64,000 nucleotides of DNA, taken from positions 458,473 to 522,472 of the forward strand of contig NZ_FORV01000004.1 in NCBI RefSeq assembly GCF_900114095.1, in the 5' to 3' direction. Shown here piece by piece: positions 8,226-16,781 of this stretch. The DNA comes from Sphingomonas sp. NFR04. GTDB lineage: Bacteria; Pseudomonadota; Alphaproteobacteria; Sphingomonadales; Sphingomonadaceae. The position numbers and the translations under genes are program-made. Under the pieces are notes generated by a model, which saw only the letters and a list, made by a program, of their open reading frames with translations, did no database searches and was not told the origin of the DNA. How positions within the stretch are numbered: position 1 is the first letter of the stretch; each line of letters begins with the position of its first letter.

Positions 8226-9316
8226 GGTGCAATTCCCTTCGCTGCTGCCGCCGCGCCGGCGATTCCCTCGAAGCGGCGGTCGAAAAGCGTCGCCGCGTCG
8301 AGGCGCGGGCGTTTGGTCTCGGGGGCCAGCGTGTCGATCGCCGCCTGCTCATAGGCGATGGCGCCGTCCCACTTATCGGGAATGGCGACGTTGGCGGTAT
8401 AGTTCGCGAGCACGCGGGCATCGGCGAGCGGCAGCCCGCGCTTGCCGGCATAATAGCCGCGCGCCAGCGCTTCGGTGTGGGTGTTGATCCACGCCTGGCC
8501 GCGCCCCCAATATTGGATGAAGATGCGCAGCGCGGCGGCCTTGCCGGGATCGGCGAGCACCTTTTCGGGCACGTAGATATTGCCCCCGTCGTCGCGGAAG
8601 GGGGCGTGCTGCAGGATGTGCGCGCCCCGCGCCCCATAGTCCCGCACATAACGCTGGGCGACCAGATCATTGCGGATCGGCGCTGCGTCGATCGCGCCGG
8701 AAGCGAGCGCGTTGGTATAGACGTCGCCGCCGATGCTCGAGGGCAGCTCGACCAGCGTCACCTGATCGCGCGGGATGCCGGCGGCCTTGAGCGTATCGAT
8801 GACGATCTGGCCCTGCACCTGGCTCGGGCTGAACGCGATACGCTTGCCACGCAGGCCCGCGAGCGTGTGGATCCCGGCCTTGGGCGCGATCCCGAACACC
8901 CAGGCGTGGCGTCGCGTGCGATCGGCATATTCGCGAAAGGCGATGATGCGCACCGGGATGCCGGCCCACACCGCATGGATCGGCGGCACGCTGGCACCGA
9001 AGCCGACTTCGAGCACGCCGGCATGGAAAGCCTCGGTCACGTCGGGGCCGCCGGTGATCTCCGCCCATTGGATGCGGAAGGGCAGCTGCTTGTCCCAGCC
9101 ATTATGCTCGAACACCCAGCGCGTCACCGGATCGCCGACGCGGAGGACGACACCCGGCGGCACGCGATCCGGGATCGGCGCGGCGAGTGCCGCGCTGGGC
9201 GCCGCCACCGCCGTGCGGCGCGCAGGCGCAAAGGCCAGCAACAGCGCGGAGGACGCAACCACGACCGCCGCCAGCGTGCCCGATCCGGCCGGCCAGCGAG
9301 GCGTCGTGCGTGCCAT
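8222..9316 (-). CDS. ssuA: sulfonate ABC transporter substrate-binding protein
   Basis: This periplasmic solute-binding protein of the NMT1/SsuA type has about 364 residues. An N-terminal hydrophobic export segment (LAAVVVASSALLLAFAP) is followed by the mature domain: VLRVGDPVTRWVFEHNG, VGFGASVPPIHAVWAGIPVRI, and GLRGKRIAFSPSQVQGQ. The ATG at 9316 overlaps the aldo/keto reductase stop by one base (TGATG). A longer in-frame start at 9454 lies inside the neighbouring gene and lacks support. The ligand is inferred as an organosulfonate from the neighbouring SsuD-like monooxygenase. Related proteins also bind taurine or sulfate esters. Confidence 0.85.
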   Translation of the reverse strand: MARTTPRWPAGSGTLAAVVVASSALLLAFAPARRTAVAAPSAALAAPIPDRVPPGVVLRVGDPVTRWVFEHNGWDKQLPFRIQWAEITGGPDVTEAFHAGVLEVGFGASVPPIHAVWAGIPVRIIAFREYADRTRRHAWVFGIAPKAGIHTLAGLRGKRIAFSPSQVQGQIVIDTLKAAGIPRDQVTLVELPSSIGGDVYTNALASGAIDAAPIRNDLVAQRYVRDYGARGAHILQHAPFRDDGGNIYVPEKVLADPGKAAALRIFIQYWGRGQAWINTHTEALARGYYAGKRGLPLADARVLANYTANVAIPDKWDGAIAYEQAAIDTLAPETKRPRLDAATLFDRRFEGIAGAAAAAKGIAP

Positions 9317-10263
9317 CAGGCCGGCACGGCGTCGGCGGGGACCGACTTCATCTGCTCGGTCGGGTAGCGGTCGCCGACCGTGGCGCCGTGCGGGAAGGCG
9401 GCTTCGAGTTCCTCGATCGTGCCTTCGTCCAGCTGGATCGCGCCCGCCGCCCAATTATCCTCGAGATGGCGGATGTGCCGTGTGCCCGGGATCGGCACGA
9501 CCTGTTTCGCCAGCACCCAGGCAAGGCTGACCTGGGCCGGCGAGACGTGCAGCCGCTCCGCGACGTCCTCGATCGCCCGCCGGCGCCGCGCGTTGGCTGC
9601 TACGGCCTCGGCCTGGAAGCGCGGGTGGATGTTGCGGCGGTCATTTTCCTCCACCGGCCCGGCGCCGGCAAGAAAGCCGCGCCCCAGCGGGCTGTAAGCG
9701 ACGAAGGCGATGCCGAGGTCGCGCGCGGTGGGCAGGATCTCCGCCTCGACGCCGCGGGTCCACAGCGAATATTCGCTCTGCAGCGCGGCGATCGGTGCCA
9801 CGGCATGGGCGGAGCGGAGCTGCTCGGCGCTGACTTCGGACAGACCGATCCCGCCGATCTTGCCTTCGTCCTGCAGCACGCGCAGCTCGCCCACCGACTG
9901 CTCGACCGGCACCTCGGGATCGACGCGGTGCAGATAATAGAGGTCGATCCGCTCCACCTTGAGCCGGCCTAGGCTCGCCTCCACCGCTTCGCGCGCGGTG
10001 ACGCGGCTGCCGTCGCTGCGCCGGTGCGTGAACTTGCTGGCGATGACGAGCCCGTCACGCCGCCCGGCGATCGCCCGGCCCAGCAGCTCTTCGTTATGCC
10101 CGCTGCCATAGGCGGTGGCGGTGTCGAAGAAATTGATGCCTAGCTCGATTGCCCGGCGCAGCGTGGCGATCGACTGCGCCTCGTCCGCTTGCCCATAGAC
10201 ATGGGATAATCCCATCGCGCCAAAGCCTTGGGCGCTGACCTGCGCCCCACCGATACTCGCCAC
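9316..10263 (-). CDS. aldo/keto reductase
   Basis: This NADP-dependent oxidoreductase of 315 residues has the (beta/alpha)8 AKR fold. The catalytic tetrad regions are visible: FDTATAYGSGHNEELLG (Asp and Tyr), IASKF (Lys) and YYLHRVD (His). YSPLGRGFL and the C-terminal cofactor loop VPIPGTRHIRHLEDN also fit. The start is GTG, preceded by GGGAG at a 7-base spacing. It is the first gene of the eight-gene sulfonate operon. An attractive but unproven role is reduction of the aldehyde released by SsuD-type desulfonation. Confidence 0.88.
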   Translation of the reverse strand: MASIGGAQVSAQGFGAMGLSHVYGQADEAQSIATLRRAIELGINFFDTATAYGSGHNEELLGRAIAGRRDGLVIASKFTHRRSDGSRVTAREAVEASLGRLKVERIDLYYLHRVDPEVPVEQSVGELRVLQDEGKIGGIGLSEVSAEQLRSAHAVAPIAALQSEYSLWTRGVEAEILPTARDLGIAFVAYSPLGRGFLAGAGPVEENDRRNIHPRFQAEAVAANARRRRAIEDVAERLHVSPAQVSLAWVLAKQVVPIPGTRHIRHLEDNWAAGAIQLDEGTIEELEAAFPHGATVGDRYPTEQMKSVPADAVPA

Positions 10264-10386
10264 ATCCGTTCTCCCGGTTGGTGCCGACAGGGTGCGGGGG
10301 GAGGCGACAAGCGGCGACGCAGAAAAACTTCGGCCCTCTAAATCAAATCCTACTTAATAGATGGGGATTCGCGTTCATACGAATAT

Positions 10387-10401
10387 CTATCGAGTCGATA
10401 G
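10387..10401. promoter_or_regulatory. 15-bp palindrome in the divergent promoter region of the sulfonate locus
   Basis: The sequence CTATCGAGTCGATAG is a perfect inverted repeat with 7-bp arms around one base. It lies 24 bp before the TBDT start, in the only sizeable intergenic space between that gene and the divergent aldo/keto reductase operon. It could be the binding site of a regulator controlling one or both units. No regulator gene lies in the immediate locus, so this is inference from symmetry and position. Confidence 0.4.
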
Positions 10402-10424
10402 GAATTAAACAAAGGGGGTCCTCG

Positions 10425-12998
10425 ATGAATCATCTGCATGTCACGCGTTCGCTGCTCGCGAGCGCCGCCATCGTTGCGACGCCCGCAGTGGCCCGGGGAC
10501 AAGCCACGCAGCAGGTCCAGCTCGCCGCCCTGGCCGAGGAAGGCGATGGGCAGGACATCCTGGTGATGGCGCGCCGCCGTTCCGAGAATATCCACGACGT
10601 GCCAATTTCGGTGCAGGCGATCAGTGGCGAGACGCTGGAGCGCAAGGGAACGATCGATCTGCAAAGCCTGATCGACCAGACACCGGGCCTGAACTCCACC
10701 GGCGGCAACCCGCGCAACTTCTCGGTCACGATCCGGGGCATCGGCTATGCGCCCACCGCCGCCGACGGGCTCGACAACGCGATCGGCGTCTATTTCGACG
10801 GCGTGTACCAGGCGCGCCCCGGGCAGGTGCTGCAGGATCTCGTCGACGTGCAGAGCTTCGAGGTGCTGCGCGGCCCGCAGGGCACTTTGTTCGGCCGCAA
10901 CGCGGCGGCGGGCGCGCTCAACATCACCTTCAACAAGCCCAGCTTCACCCCGGCGCGCACCTTCGAGGTGACCTATGGCCGCTACAATTTCGCGCAGGGC
11001 AAGGCGATCCTCACCGGCCCGATCAGCGACACCATCGCTTTCCGGACGGTCGCGTTCGGCACGAGCGGCGACGGCTGGATCGCCACGCCCTTCCGTCCGG
11101 CCTTCCGTGCGGCGGCAGCCCAGAAGAACATCTACGCGCCCACCGCGACCGACGATGCGACCACGGCGGGAACCGGCCGCTGGGGCGTGCGCCAGCAGTT
11201 CCTGCTCGCCACCGGGCCGCTCAAGGTGAACCTGGCCGGGGACCTCAACGTCGAGCGCGACAGCTCGTCCGGCTTCAGCTCGGGCGGCGGGATCGTCGAG
11301 CTGTTCGGGCCCGGCAACTGGGGCATCAACACCACGGCGGCGCAACAGACCCGCGTGAGCAACGCGCTCAAGGCGCTGGGGCAGCTTGCCAACTACGGCG
11401 GCGTGCAGAACTGGGTGCCGAGCGTCGATCCGCGCACGAACATCACCAACAACTACAACCAGATGCGCACCAAGAATGCGGGCGTGTCGCTGACCGCCGA
11501 CTATGATTTCGGTCCGGTGACGCTCACCTCGATCAGCGCGTGGCGGCTCTGGACCTTCGATCCGCCACAGGACAGCGACAGCACGCCGATCGACATCTAC
11601 CAGAACATGGCGATCAGCCGCAGCGATCAGTTCAGCCAGGAATTCCGCCTCGCGTCCAATCGGCGCGGCCCGATCGAGTGGCAGGCCGGCGCCTTCCTCT
11701 ATTATTCCAAGCTGCGCGACCATTATGTGGTGCACCAGTTCGGCGCGGACGTGATCCCCTGGTACAACGCCTATAACACGATCGCCGGTACGAGCTTCAC
11801 GCCGCTACCGCTGTCGTTTCGCTCGCAGCTGACCGGCGTGCAGATCATCGAGGATACCACGGTCAAGAACCGCACCGCCGCCGCCTATGGGCAGGCGACG
11901 TGGCACCTCACCCGCAAGCTCGATCTCACCGGCGGCCTGCGCTACACCTATGACCGCAAGAACGGCTCCAGCCCGGTCGATACCAGCCAACTGCCGACAT
12001 CGCTTCCGGCGGGAATCACCAACGCGCAGTTGCTGGCCTTCTACAATGCGATCGATGCCGTGCAGCGCAATGTGGGCATCGCCTATGCCGTGCCAGGCTA
12101 TCCGACGACGCCCGCCACCACCGGCTATGCGCTCAACCTGCGGACCTCGAACGACAATCTGTCCGGCACGGCCAGCCTTTCGTACAAGATCACGCCGGAC
12201 ATCACCGCCTATGTCACCTACGCCACCGGATTCCAGGCAGGCGGGCTCGATCTCAACAACCGCTCGCTCAACCCGACGGCGCCGGCGATCCAGCCAACGA
12301 CGACCAAGAATATCGAAGCCGGGATCAAGGCATCGTTGTTCGACAAGCACCTGACGCTTGCGCTCTCGGCCTATCACGAGAAGCTCGACGGCTTTCAGAC
12401 CTCGATCTCGTACACGCTGCCCGACGGCACCCCGCAGCGGGGCGCGACCAATGTCGGCGATATCCGTGCGCGCGGGGTGGAATGGAGCGCGGCGGCCAAT
12501 TTCGGGTCCGGCCTGCGGCTGACCTTCGACGGCAACTACAATGATGCGGTCTACACCCGCGCGCCCTCGCTGCCGGCACCGGCCGAACTCAGCTACAACG
12601 GTATCGCCAATATCGACGCCAAGGGGCAGCGCGCACCCTATTCGCCCAAATGGGCGCTCTCGATCACGCCCTCCTGGGATATCGCGATCAACGCCAGGAC
12701 CGAATTCTACAGCTATGCGCAGTTCTCGCACACCACCGCCTACGGCACCGGCGTGACCCAATCGATCTATACCCAGGTGCCGGCCCAGTCGAACCTCAAC
12801 CTGCGTGCGGGGCTGCGGCTCGACAGCGGCAAGTACGATGTATCGCTGTTCGCCAACAATGCGACCAACGAGCGGAACATCATCTCGCAGGCCCTGCTGG
12901 CGGCGCCATCGGGGGCAGGGGTGACGGCGTATCTCGGACGAACGGTCAACTACAATCAGCCAGCCAGATATGGTCTGACGCTACGTGCCAAGATTTGA
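10425..12998 (+). CDS. TonB-dependent receptor, sulfonate locus
   Basis: This outer-membrane receptor has 857 residues and a signal peptide-like N-terminus (LLASAAIVATPAVARGQA). It carries a plug domain with VMARRRSENIHDVPISVQAISGETL and EVLRGPQGTLFGRNAAAGALN, and ends with an aromatic-rich barrel strand near ARYGLTLRAKI. The start at 10425 is preceded by AAGGGGG and coincides with the signal peptide. The upstream ATG at 10278 would add an unlikely leader. The divergent arrangement with the sulfonate importer and monooxygenase suggests uptake of a large or scarce organosulfur compound across the outer membrane. Sulfur-regulated TBDTs such as SftP of Pseudomonas offer a precedent. Confidence 0.85.
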   Translation: MNHLHVTRSLLASAAIVATPAVARGQATQQVQLAALAEEGDGQDILVMARRRSENIHDVPISVQAISGETLERKGTIDLQSLIDQTPGLNSTGGNPRNFSVTIRGIGYAPTAADGLDNAIGVYFDGVYQARPGQVLQDLVDVQSFEVLRGPQGTLFGRNAAAGALNITFNKPSFTPARTFEVTYGRYNFAQGKAILTGPISDTIAFRTVAFGTSGDGWIATPFRPAFRAAAAQKNIYAPTATDDATTAGTGRWGVRQQFLLATGPLKVNLAGDLNVERDSSSGFSSGGGIVELFGPGNWGINTTAAQQTRVSNALKALGQLANYGGVQNWVPSVDPRTNITNNYNQMRTKNAGVSLTADYDFGPVTLTSISAWRLWTFDPPQDSDSTPIDIYQNMAISRSDQFSQEFRLASNRRGPIEWQAGAFLYYSKLRDHYVVHQFGADVIPWYNAYNTIAGTSFTPLPLSFRSQLTGVQIIEDTTVKNRTAAAYGQATWHLTRKLDLTGGLRYTYDRKNGSSPVDTSQLPTSLPAGITNAQLLAFYNAIDAVQRNVGIAYAVPGYPTTPATTGYALNLRTSNDNLSGTASLSYKITPDITAYVTYATGFQAGGLDLNNRSLNPTAPAIQPTTTKNIEAGIKASLFDKHLTLALSAYHEKLDGFQTSISYTLPDGTPQRGATNVGDIRARGVEWSAAANFGSGLRLTFDGNYNDAVYTRAPSLPAPAELSYNGIANIDAKGQRAPYSPKWALSITPSWDIAINARTEFYSYAQFSHTTAYGTGVTQSIYTQVPAQSNLNLRAGLRLDSGKYDVSLFANNATNERNIISQALLAAPSGAGVTAYLGRTVNYNQPARYGLTLRAKI

Positions 12999-13503
12999 AC
13001 AGCCGATGCTCGATGCTTCTCGCCGAGACACGAGCAGCCTAACGGGACGTGTCGCGTCCTGTATCTCTGTCCCATGCGTCGGCAACAGGATGTTGCTGGA
13101 TGTCTGCGGAGAGGTGGATGGTGCCGGGGACGGAGTCGAACTGACTGAAATTCGAAAATTAAATCAAAGATTTAAGCAAGGTACTGTCAACCTCGATACC
13201 GTGCGATATACCGTCAATGCAAAAAGTAGGTTGGTTCGATTCCAAGAATTGCAGACGATTTATCCATTATCGTCGAGTGGAAGCGATTTCGACGCTGCAT
13301 CCAGTTGGGCTGAAATGCAACCCTTTGAGAGCAAAACTGGCGGGGTCGTAAGTCTCGATCGCTGAAATTCGTGCACGTGGCCTATCGGGGTCAAGGCTAA
13401 CTCAGCGGGAAAATTCAACGGGATGCAATCATACAGCAAGGGCTGAGCGAGAGATTTGCCGTAAGAGGCGAGCAGCCATGAAGCTGCAAGCACGTTTGAA
13501 CTC
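12999..13503. other. intergenic region with a dispersed repeat; no gene supported
   Basis: This AT-richer stretch separates the sulfonate TBDT from the MFS gene. Its main content is repeat copy A (13132-13243) and its flanks. Open frames here show no family resemblance and no ribosome-binding sites. No clear terminator was seen after the TBDT. Confidence 0.6.
13132..13243. repeat. direct repeat copy A bounding the catabolic island (MITE-like or tRNA-derived)
   Basis: This 112-bp unit starts with GGAGTCGAAC and ends with GTTCGATTCC, near-perfect 10-bp terminal inverted repeats. It matches copy B at 39357-39469 in the same orientation by eye at roughly 75%, including GAACTGACTGAAATT near the left end and GATACCG-type blocks inside. 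Homology continues a few bases into the flanks (GGGGAC before; GCAG-CGATT after). On the minus strand the left edge reads like the 3' end of a tRNA: T-loop TTCGACT, T-stem CCGTC, acceptor strand, then CCA. A tRNA-targeted attachment remnant is therefore the alternative to a MITE. Confidence 0.65.
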
Positions 13504-14718
13504 TCAACGAGTCAGGGTTTCGCGCTGCATCAGCCAGAGCACCGCAGCGCTCGAAAACGCCGCCGCAGCAGTGAACATTGCGGTGCGCAGCCCAAAGTTG
13601 CTGGCAATCTGTGCGGTGATGAGAGGTGCGAAGAAGCTGATTACCCGGCCCCAGTTGAAGATCGACGCGGCCGTAGATTGCAGGTGCCGCGGATAGAGCT
13701 CGGCCATCCACGGCCCCCAGATCACGCTCGAGCAGAGCGCGCTACCGTACAGCAGCCCCAGCAGCTTGAGCAGCAGCGGATCGGACGGCGCCAGCAGGAA
13801 GCCGATGATGGCCAGGGAGGCGATGCCAAAACCAACGGCGTTGAACCGGCGGCCGAAGCGATCGGCGGCCCAGCCCCAGAAGAAGCCGCCGACGATGTTG
13901 CCGCCGAACTGCCAGGCCACGAGCTCGCCCGCCACTGCCGTGCTCAGCCCGCGCTCGCCGGTCAGATAGGTCGTCAGCCAGCCGCTGAAGGCGGCATAGC
14001 CGAAGAAGTTCAGGCCGGTCATCGCCGCAAGCATCAGCGTCTGCCGGCGCAGGCCCGGCGCGAACAGCTCGCCGATCGGCAGCCGGGTGGTTGCGCGCTG
14101 GACGAGATCGACGGGCGAGCCTGCCGGGATGAGGACCAGCGCAACCAGCGCAAGCGCCAGCGGGGGCAGACCGCCGATCCACAGCAGCAAGCGCCAGTCC
14201 GGGGCTGAGACGGCGCTCATGCCCACGCCCAGCATCACGATCGAAAGGCTAAAGGTGGCATTGAGCATGCCGGCAAGACGGCCCCGCATCGTCGGGCTGA
14301 AGAGGTTGACATAGATGCCGACGACGACCGGGAACGACGCACCGGCGAAGAAGCCGAGCAGAAAGCGCTGGACGAGAAGCTCGACATAGCTGGCAACCGC
14401 CACGCCGCTCAGCAGCATGACGCCATAACCGACGACCAGCGTCGCCAGCATCCGCCGCCTGCCGAACCGATCCGCCATCTGGCCGATCACGATCGCGCCG
14501 ATCAGCGCCCCGGCACCTTGCGCCGAATAGACCGAGCCTGCCTCCAGCAGCGATAGCCCCAGTGCCTGGCGGAGGAACGGCCGCAGCACGTCCACTGTGT
14601 TCCAGGCCCAGCCATAGAAGAATTCGCAGACCAGCAGCAGCCCGAAGATCGCCAGCTGACGCGGGAAGCGCAACGGCGGGTTGGCCGGTGCCGGGGAAGA
14701 AATCGCGCTGCTCGCCAT
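13504..14718 (-). CDS. MFS transporter
   Basis: This 404-residue permease has the 12-helix pattern of the major facilitator superfamily. The inter-helix 2-3 motif is GQMADRFGRRRML, and a second copy in the C-terminal half is GWAADRFGRR. It is most like the sugar/aromatic-acid type MFS group. It is the last gene of the operon alpha/beta hydrolase, NTF2-like protein, MFS. That operon's promoter carries the LacI-type operator at 16749-16762, so the permease probably imports the island's substrate or an intermediate across the inner membrane. The substrate is unknown. Confidence 0.85.
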   Translation of the reverse strand: MASSAISSPAPANPPLRFPRQLAIFGLLLVCEFFYGWAWNTVDVLRPFLRQALGLSLLEAGSVYSAQGAGALIGAIVIGQMADRFGRRRMLATLVVGYGVMLLSGVAVASYVELLVQRFLLGFFAGASFPVVVGIYVNLFSPTMRGRLAGMLNATFSLSIVMLGVGMSAVSAPDWRLLLWIGGLPPLALALVALVLIPAGSPVDLVQRATTRLPIGELFAPGLRRQTLMLAAMTGLNFFGYAAFSGWLTTYLTGERGLSTAVAGELVAWQFGGNIVGGFFWGWAADRFGRRFNAVGFGIASLAIIGFLLAPSDPLLLKLLGLLYGSALCSSVIWGPWMAELYPRHLQSTAASIFNWGRVISFFAPLITAQIASNFGLRTAMFTAAAAFSSAAVLWLMQRETLTR

Positions 14719-14787
14719 GTGCTGTGTCCAGATTTACCGGGGAGAGGCGTCTGCGCGGCCGCGCCGCGCAGACGGCGTTGGGCTTCG

Positions 14788-15924
14788 TCAGGACGCCTGC
14801 AATGCGGACATCTTGAGCTGAACGAGCATCGCGAGCTCGTCATAGACCACCCATTCGTCGACGATCTTGCCGTCGCGGATGTGGAAGTGCGTGACCCCCA
14901 TGACGTGCAGCGGGTGGCCGGTGGGTGCGCCAAGGCTGCCATAGCCGAGATGATGGCCATCCATCGTCCAGCGAAGCGCGTACTTGGTGCCGCCCTCCTC
15001 GCTGTCGACCGAGCAGATATGCTGCGGGACGAAGGCGCAATCGGGAAGCAGCGCGACCAGCCGCATCGTCTGCTGCAACACCGCAGCGGGGCCGGCGATC
15101 TCGCGCATCAGCGGCCCGTGCCACTGGCAGTTGGGCGCATAGATGTCGCGGATCAGACCGAACATGCGCTTGTTGTAGATGTGGTGCAGCCAGCGCAGCA
15201 GCTCGGCCTCGCCTTCATTGTGCGCGATCGACGTGTCCGCCTCCGTTTCCGGAGGGTATTGGCCAAGCAGGCGGCGGTTTTCGACGAGGTCGAACATTGC
15301 CTCGCCATTCTCGACCTTCTTACGGGCGACACCCTCGGCGAAGACGTGCGGATCGAGGCCGATCTGGATCACCGGGCCCATATTGTCGCGGACGATCCAC
15401 TCCTTGTAGATCTTGTTCTCCAGGATCATGCATTCCGCCACCGTCCGCGTGCAGTAGGTGCGGCCGGTGGGCTTGCCCCAGGATCCGAACTGGCTGTGCC
15501 GACCCAGGCCGTGCGTCATGTGGCTGGTGTAGAAGCCGTCGACGTCGTTGCCGCGCCAGATGACCTGCTGCGCCATGCCGCGGCGGTCGGGAAACTCCAC
15601 CAGCCGCTGGATTGTATCGCGGATATGGGTCTCGCGATCATACATGGTGCCCATCGTCGTGTAGGCGACGCAGTTGTGCGTGTAGTGGGTGTAGATCAGG
15701 CCAACGTCGCGCTCGTCCCAGATGCGATGGGTGCAGCGGATGATGTAGTCGACGATGTCGGTATAGCAGGGGTCGAAGCCGCGCATCGACTGGACGCGGG
15801 GGCGATCCTCCGGCACCAGCTGCGTGAAATCGCGCCGCTCGACCTGCAGCACGGCGGCGTCCGGCGACGGCGTCACCTTTCCGCTCTCGACAGGCTTTGC
15901 TGGCTTGTTGCTGCTATCCGTCAC
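14788..15924 (-). CDS. NTF2-like (SnoaL-type) tandem-domain protein
   Basis: The 378-residue product appears to hold two NTF2-like cone domains. The first is around residues 50-200 (IVDYIIRCTHRIWDERDVG, with IYTHYTHNCVAYTTMG) and the second around 225-370 (LLRWLHHIYNKRMFG, DIYAPNCQWHGP, ending VTHFHIRDGKIVDEWVVYDE). SnoaL-like domains act as small-molecule isomerases, hydratases or cyclases, but a tandem version of this length has no function that I recognise. The start is GTG and shares a GTGA overlap with the end of the alpha/beta hydrolase gene, so translation is coupled. Its conservation within the LacI regulon suggests a specific catalytic step. Confidence 0.75.
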   Translation of the reverse strand: MTDSSNKPAKPVESGKVTPSPDAAVLQVERRDFTQLVPEDRPRVQSMRGFDPCYTDIVDYIIRCTHRIWDERDVGLIYTHYTHNCVAYTTMGTMYDRETHIRDTIQRLVEFPDRRGMAQQVIWRGNDVDGFYTSHMTHGLGRHSQFGSWGKPTGRTYCTRTVAECMILENKIYKEWIVRDNMGPVIQIGLDPHVFAEGVARKKVENGEAMFDLVENRRLLGQYPPETEADTSIAHNEGEAELLRWLHHIYNKRMFGLIRDIYAPNCQWHGPLMREIAGPAAVLQQTMRLVALLPDCAFVPQHICSVDSEEGGTKYALRWTMDGHHLGYGSLGAPTGHPLHVMGVTHFHIRDGKIVDEWVVYDELAMLVQLKMSALQAS

Positions 15925-16673
15925 GAAACCTCCAATGATGCGCTATGTGTGCGTGATAGGGTGCTGGGTGCGCCCTGCGAAAGATCCGATAGCCAGCTGC
16001 TGAGCGCCTGCGCGCATGCCTGTGGCTTCTCCAGCAGCACGAAGTGTCCCGCGCCGGGAATGCGTTCAATGCGCACCCTCCGAAGGCCGGCGGCGAGTTC
16101 GTCCTGCGTCGCTGCAGGCGCGACCACGTCGCCCTCCCCGGCGAGGATCAGGACCGGCATCTGAAGGGTTGCCAGCCGCGGTCGCTGATCGGCGCGGGAA
16201 AGCGCAAGCTCGGTTTGGCGACGCGCTGTGCCCGGCGGGCATGCCCGCGCCATGGCGATTATCTGGTCGCGCAACGCCGCATCGCCGGTGCGATCGGGGT
16301 GGACGTACCTGGCCCAGAGCGTCTCGCCGACCAGCGTTCCCGGATCCACGCCATCCGCTACCTGCGCGCGCCGCGCACCATGCTGGTCCACCGGCACGTC
16401 GCGGGGCGTGGTGGCGATCAACACCATCGCGGCGATCCGTTCGGGTGCGCGTGCCGCCATCTCGAGCGCGACGATGCCGCCCAGCGAAAAGCCGAGTGCG
16501 ATGAAGCGCGGCGGTGCTTTGGCCAGCACCGCCTCGGCGGCGTCACCGATGTCTTCATGGCCCGTCAGATCCGCGGCGATCGAGGGGTGCCTGGCCGGCA
16601 GCATCGGCGCGAAGACGCTCGCATCGCACAACGTGCCCGGCAGTAGCAGCAGCGGCAATCGTTCGTCGCGCAC
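15921..16673 (-). CDS. alpha/beta hydrolase
   Basis: This hydrolase of about 250 residues has the N-terminal LPLLLLPGTLCDASVF oxyanion strand, the nucleophile elbow GFSLGG, and GAGHFVLLEKP carrying the catalytic His. Such enzymes cleave esters, lactones or thioesters. I chose the GTG at 16673, which places the conserved strand four residues from the start. GTG at 16697 is also possible. The long open frame reaching 16778 would run across the LacI-type operator and is unlikely. It heads the operon with the NTF2-like gene and the MFS gene, divergent from the bicupin. Confidence 0.75.
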   Translation of the reverse strand: MRDERLPLLLLPGTLCDASVFAPMLPARHPSIAADLTGHEDIGDAAEAVLAKAPPRFIALGFSLGGIVALEMAARAPERIAAMVLIATTPRDVPVDQHGARRAQVADGVDPGTLVGETLWARYVHPDRTGDAALRDQIIAMARACPPGTARRQTELALSRADQRPRLATLQMPVLILAGEGDVVAPAATQDELAAGLRRVRIERIPGAGHFVLLEKPQACAQALSSWLSDLSQGAPSTLSRTHSASLEVS

Positions 16674-16748
16674 GGTGTTTTCGACAGCCTCTCGCACCAG
16701 GGGCGGCTGAGCCGCCTTGCATAAGCAATGACATTGGCCTACCAGACT

Positions 16749-16762
16749 TGCATCCGAATGCA
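16749..16762. promoter_or_regulatory. LacI-type operator 1 (bicupin / alpha/beta hydrolase divergent promoter)
   Basis: TGCATCCGAATGCA matches the perfect palindrome TGCATTCGAATGCA at 13 of 14 positions. It is extended symmetrically by T and A to 16 bp. It lies 19 bp before the bicupin GTG and about 75 bp before the hydrolase start, so it can serve both directions. Confidence 0.75.
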
Positions 16763-16781
16763 ATACTGGTTGGAGCATGTT

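Noticed and set aside
6583..8670. A 695-codon open frame covering the ABC ATPase, permease and part of the binding-protein genes
   Set aside because: Only the last 256 codons show a protein family (ABC ATPase). The rest is antisense or out-of-frame shadow of the permease and binding-protein genes, and the GTG at 7353 has the expected 4-bp overlap.
13132..13243. An intact tRNA gene inside repeat copy A
   Set aside because: Only T-arm-like and acceptor-end-like pieces are visible. No D-arm or anticodon stem can be folded upstream, so it is at most a fragment.
16673..16778. N-terminal extension of the alpha/beta hydrolase to 16778
   Set aside because: It would run across the LacI-type operator and adds no conserved residues. 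Internal GTG starts are more plausible.
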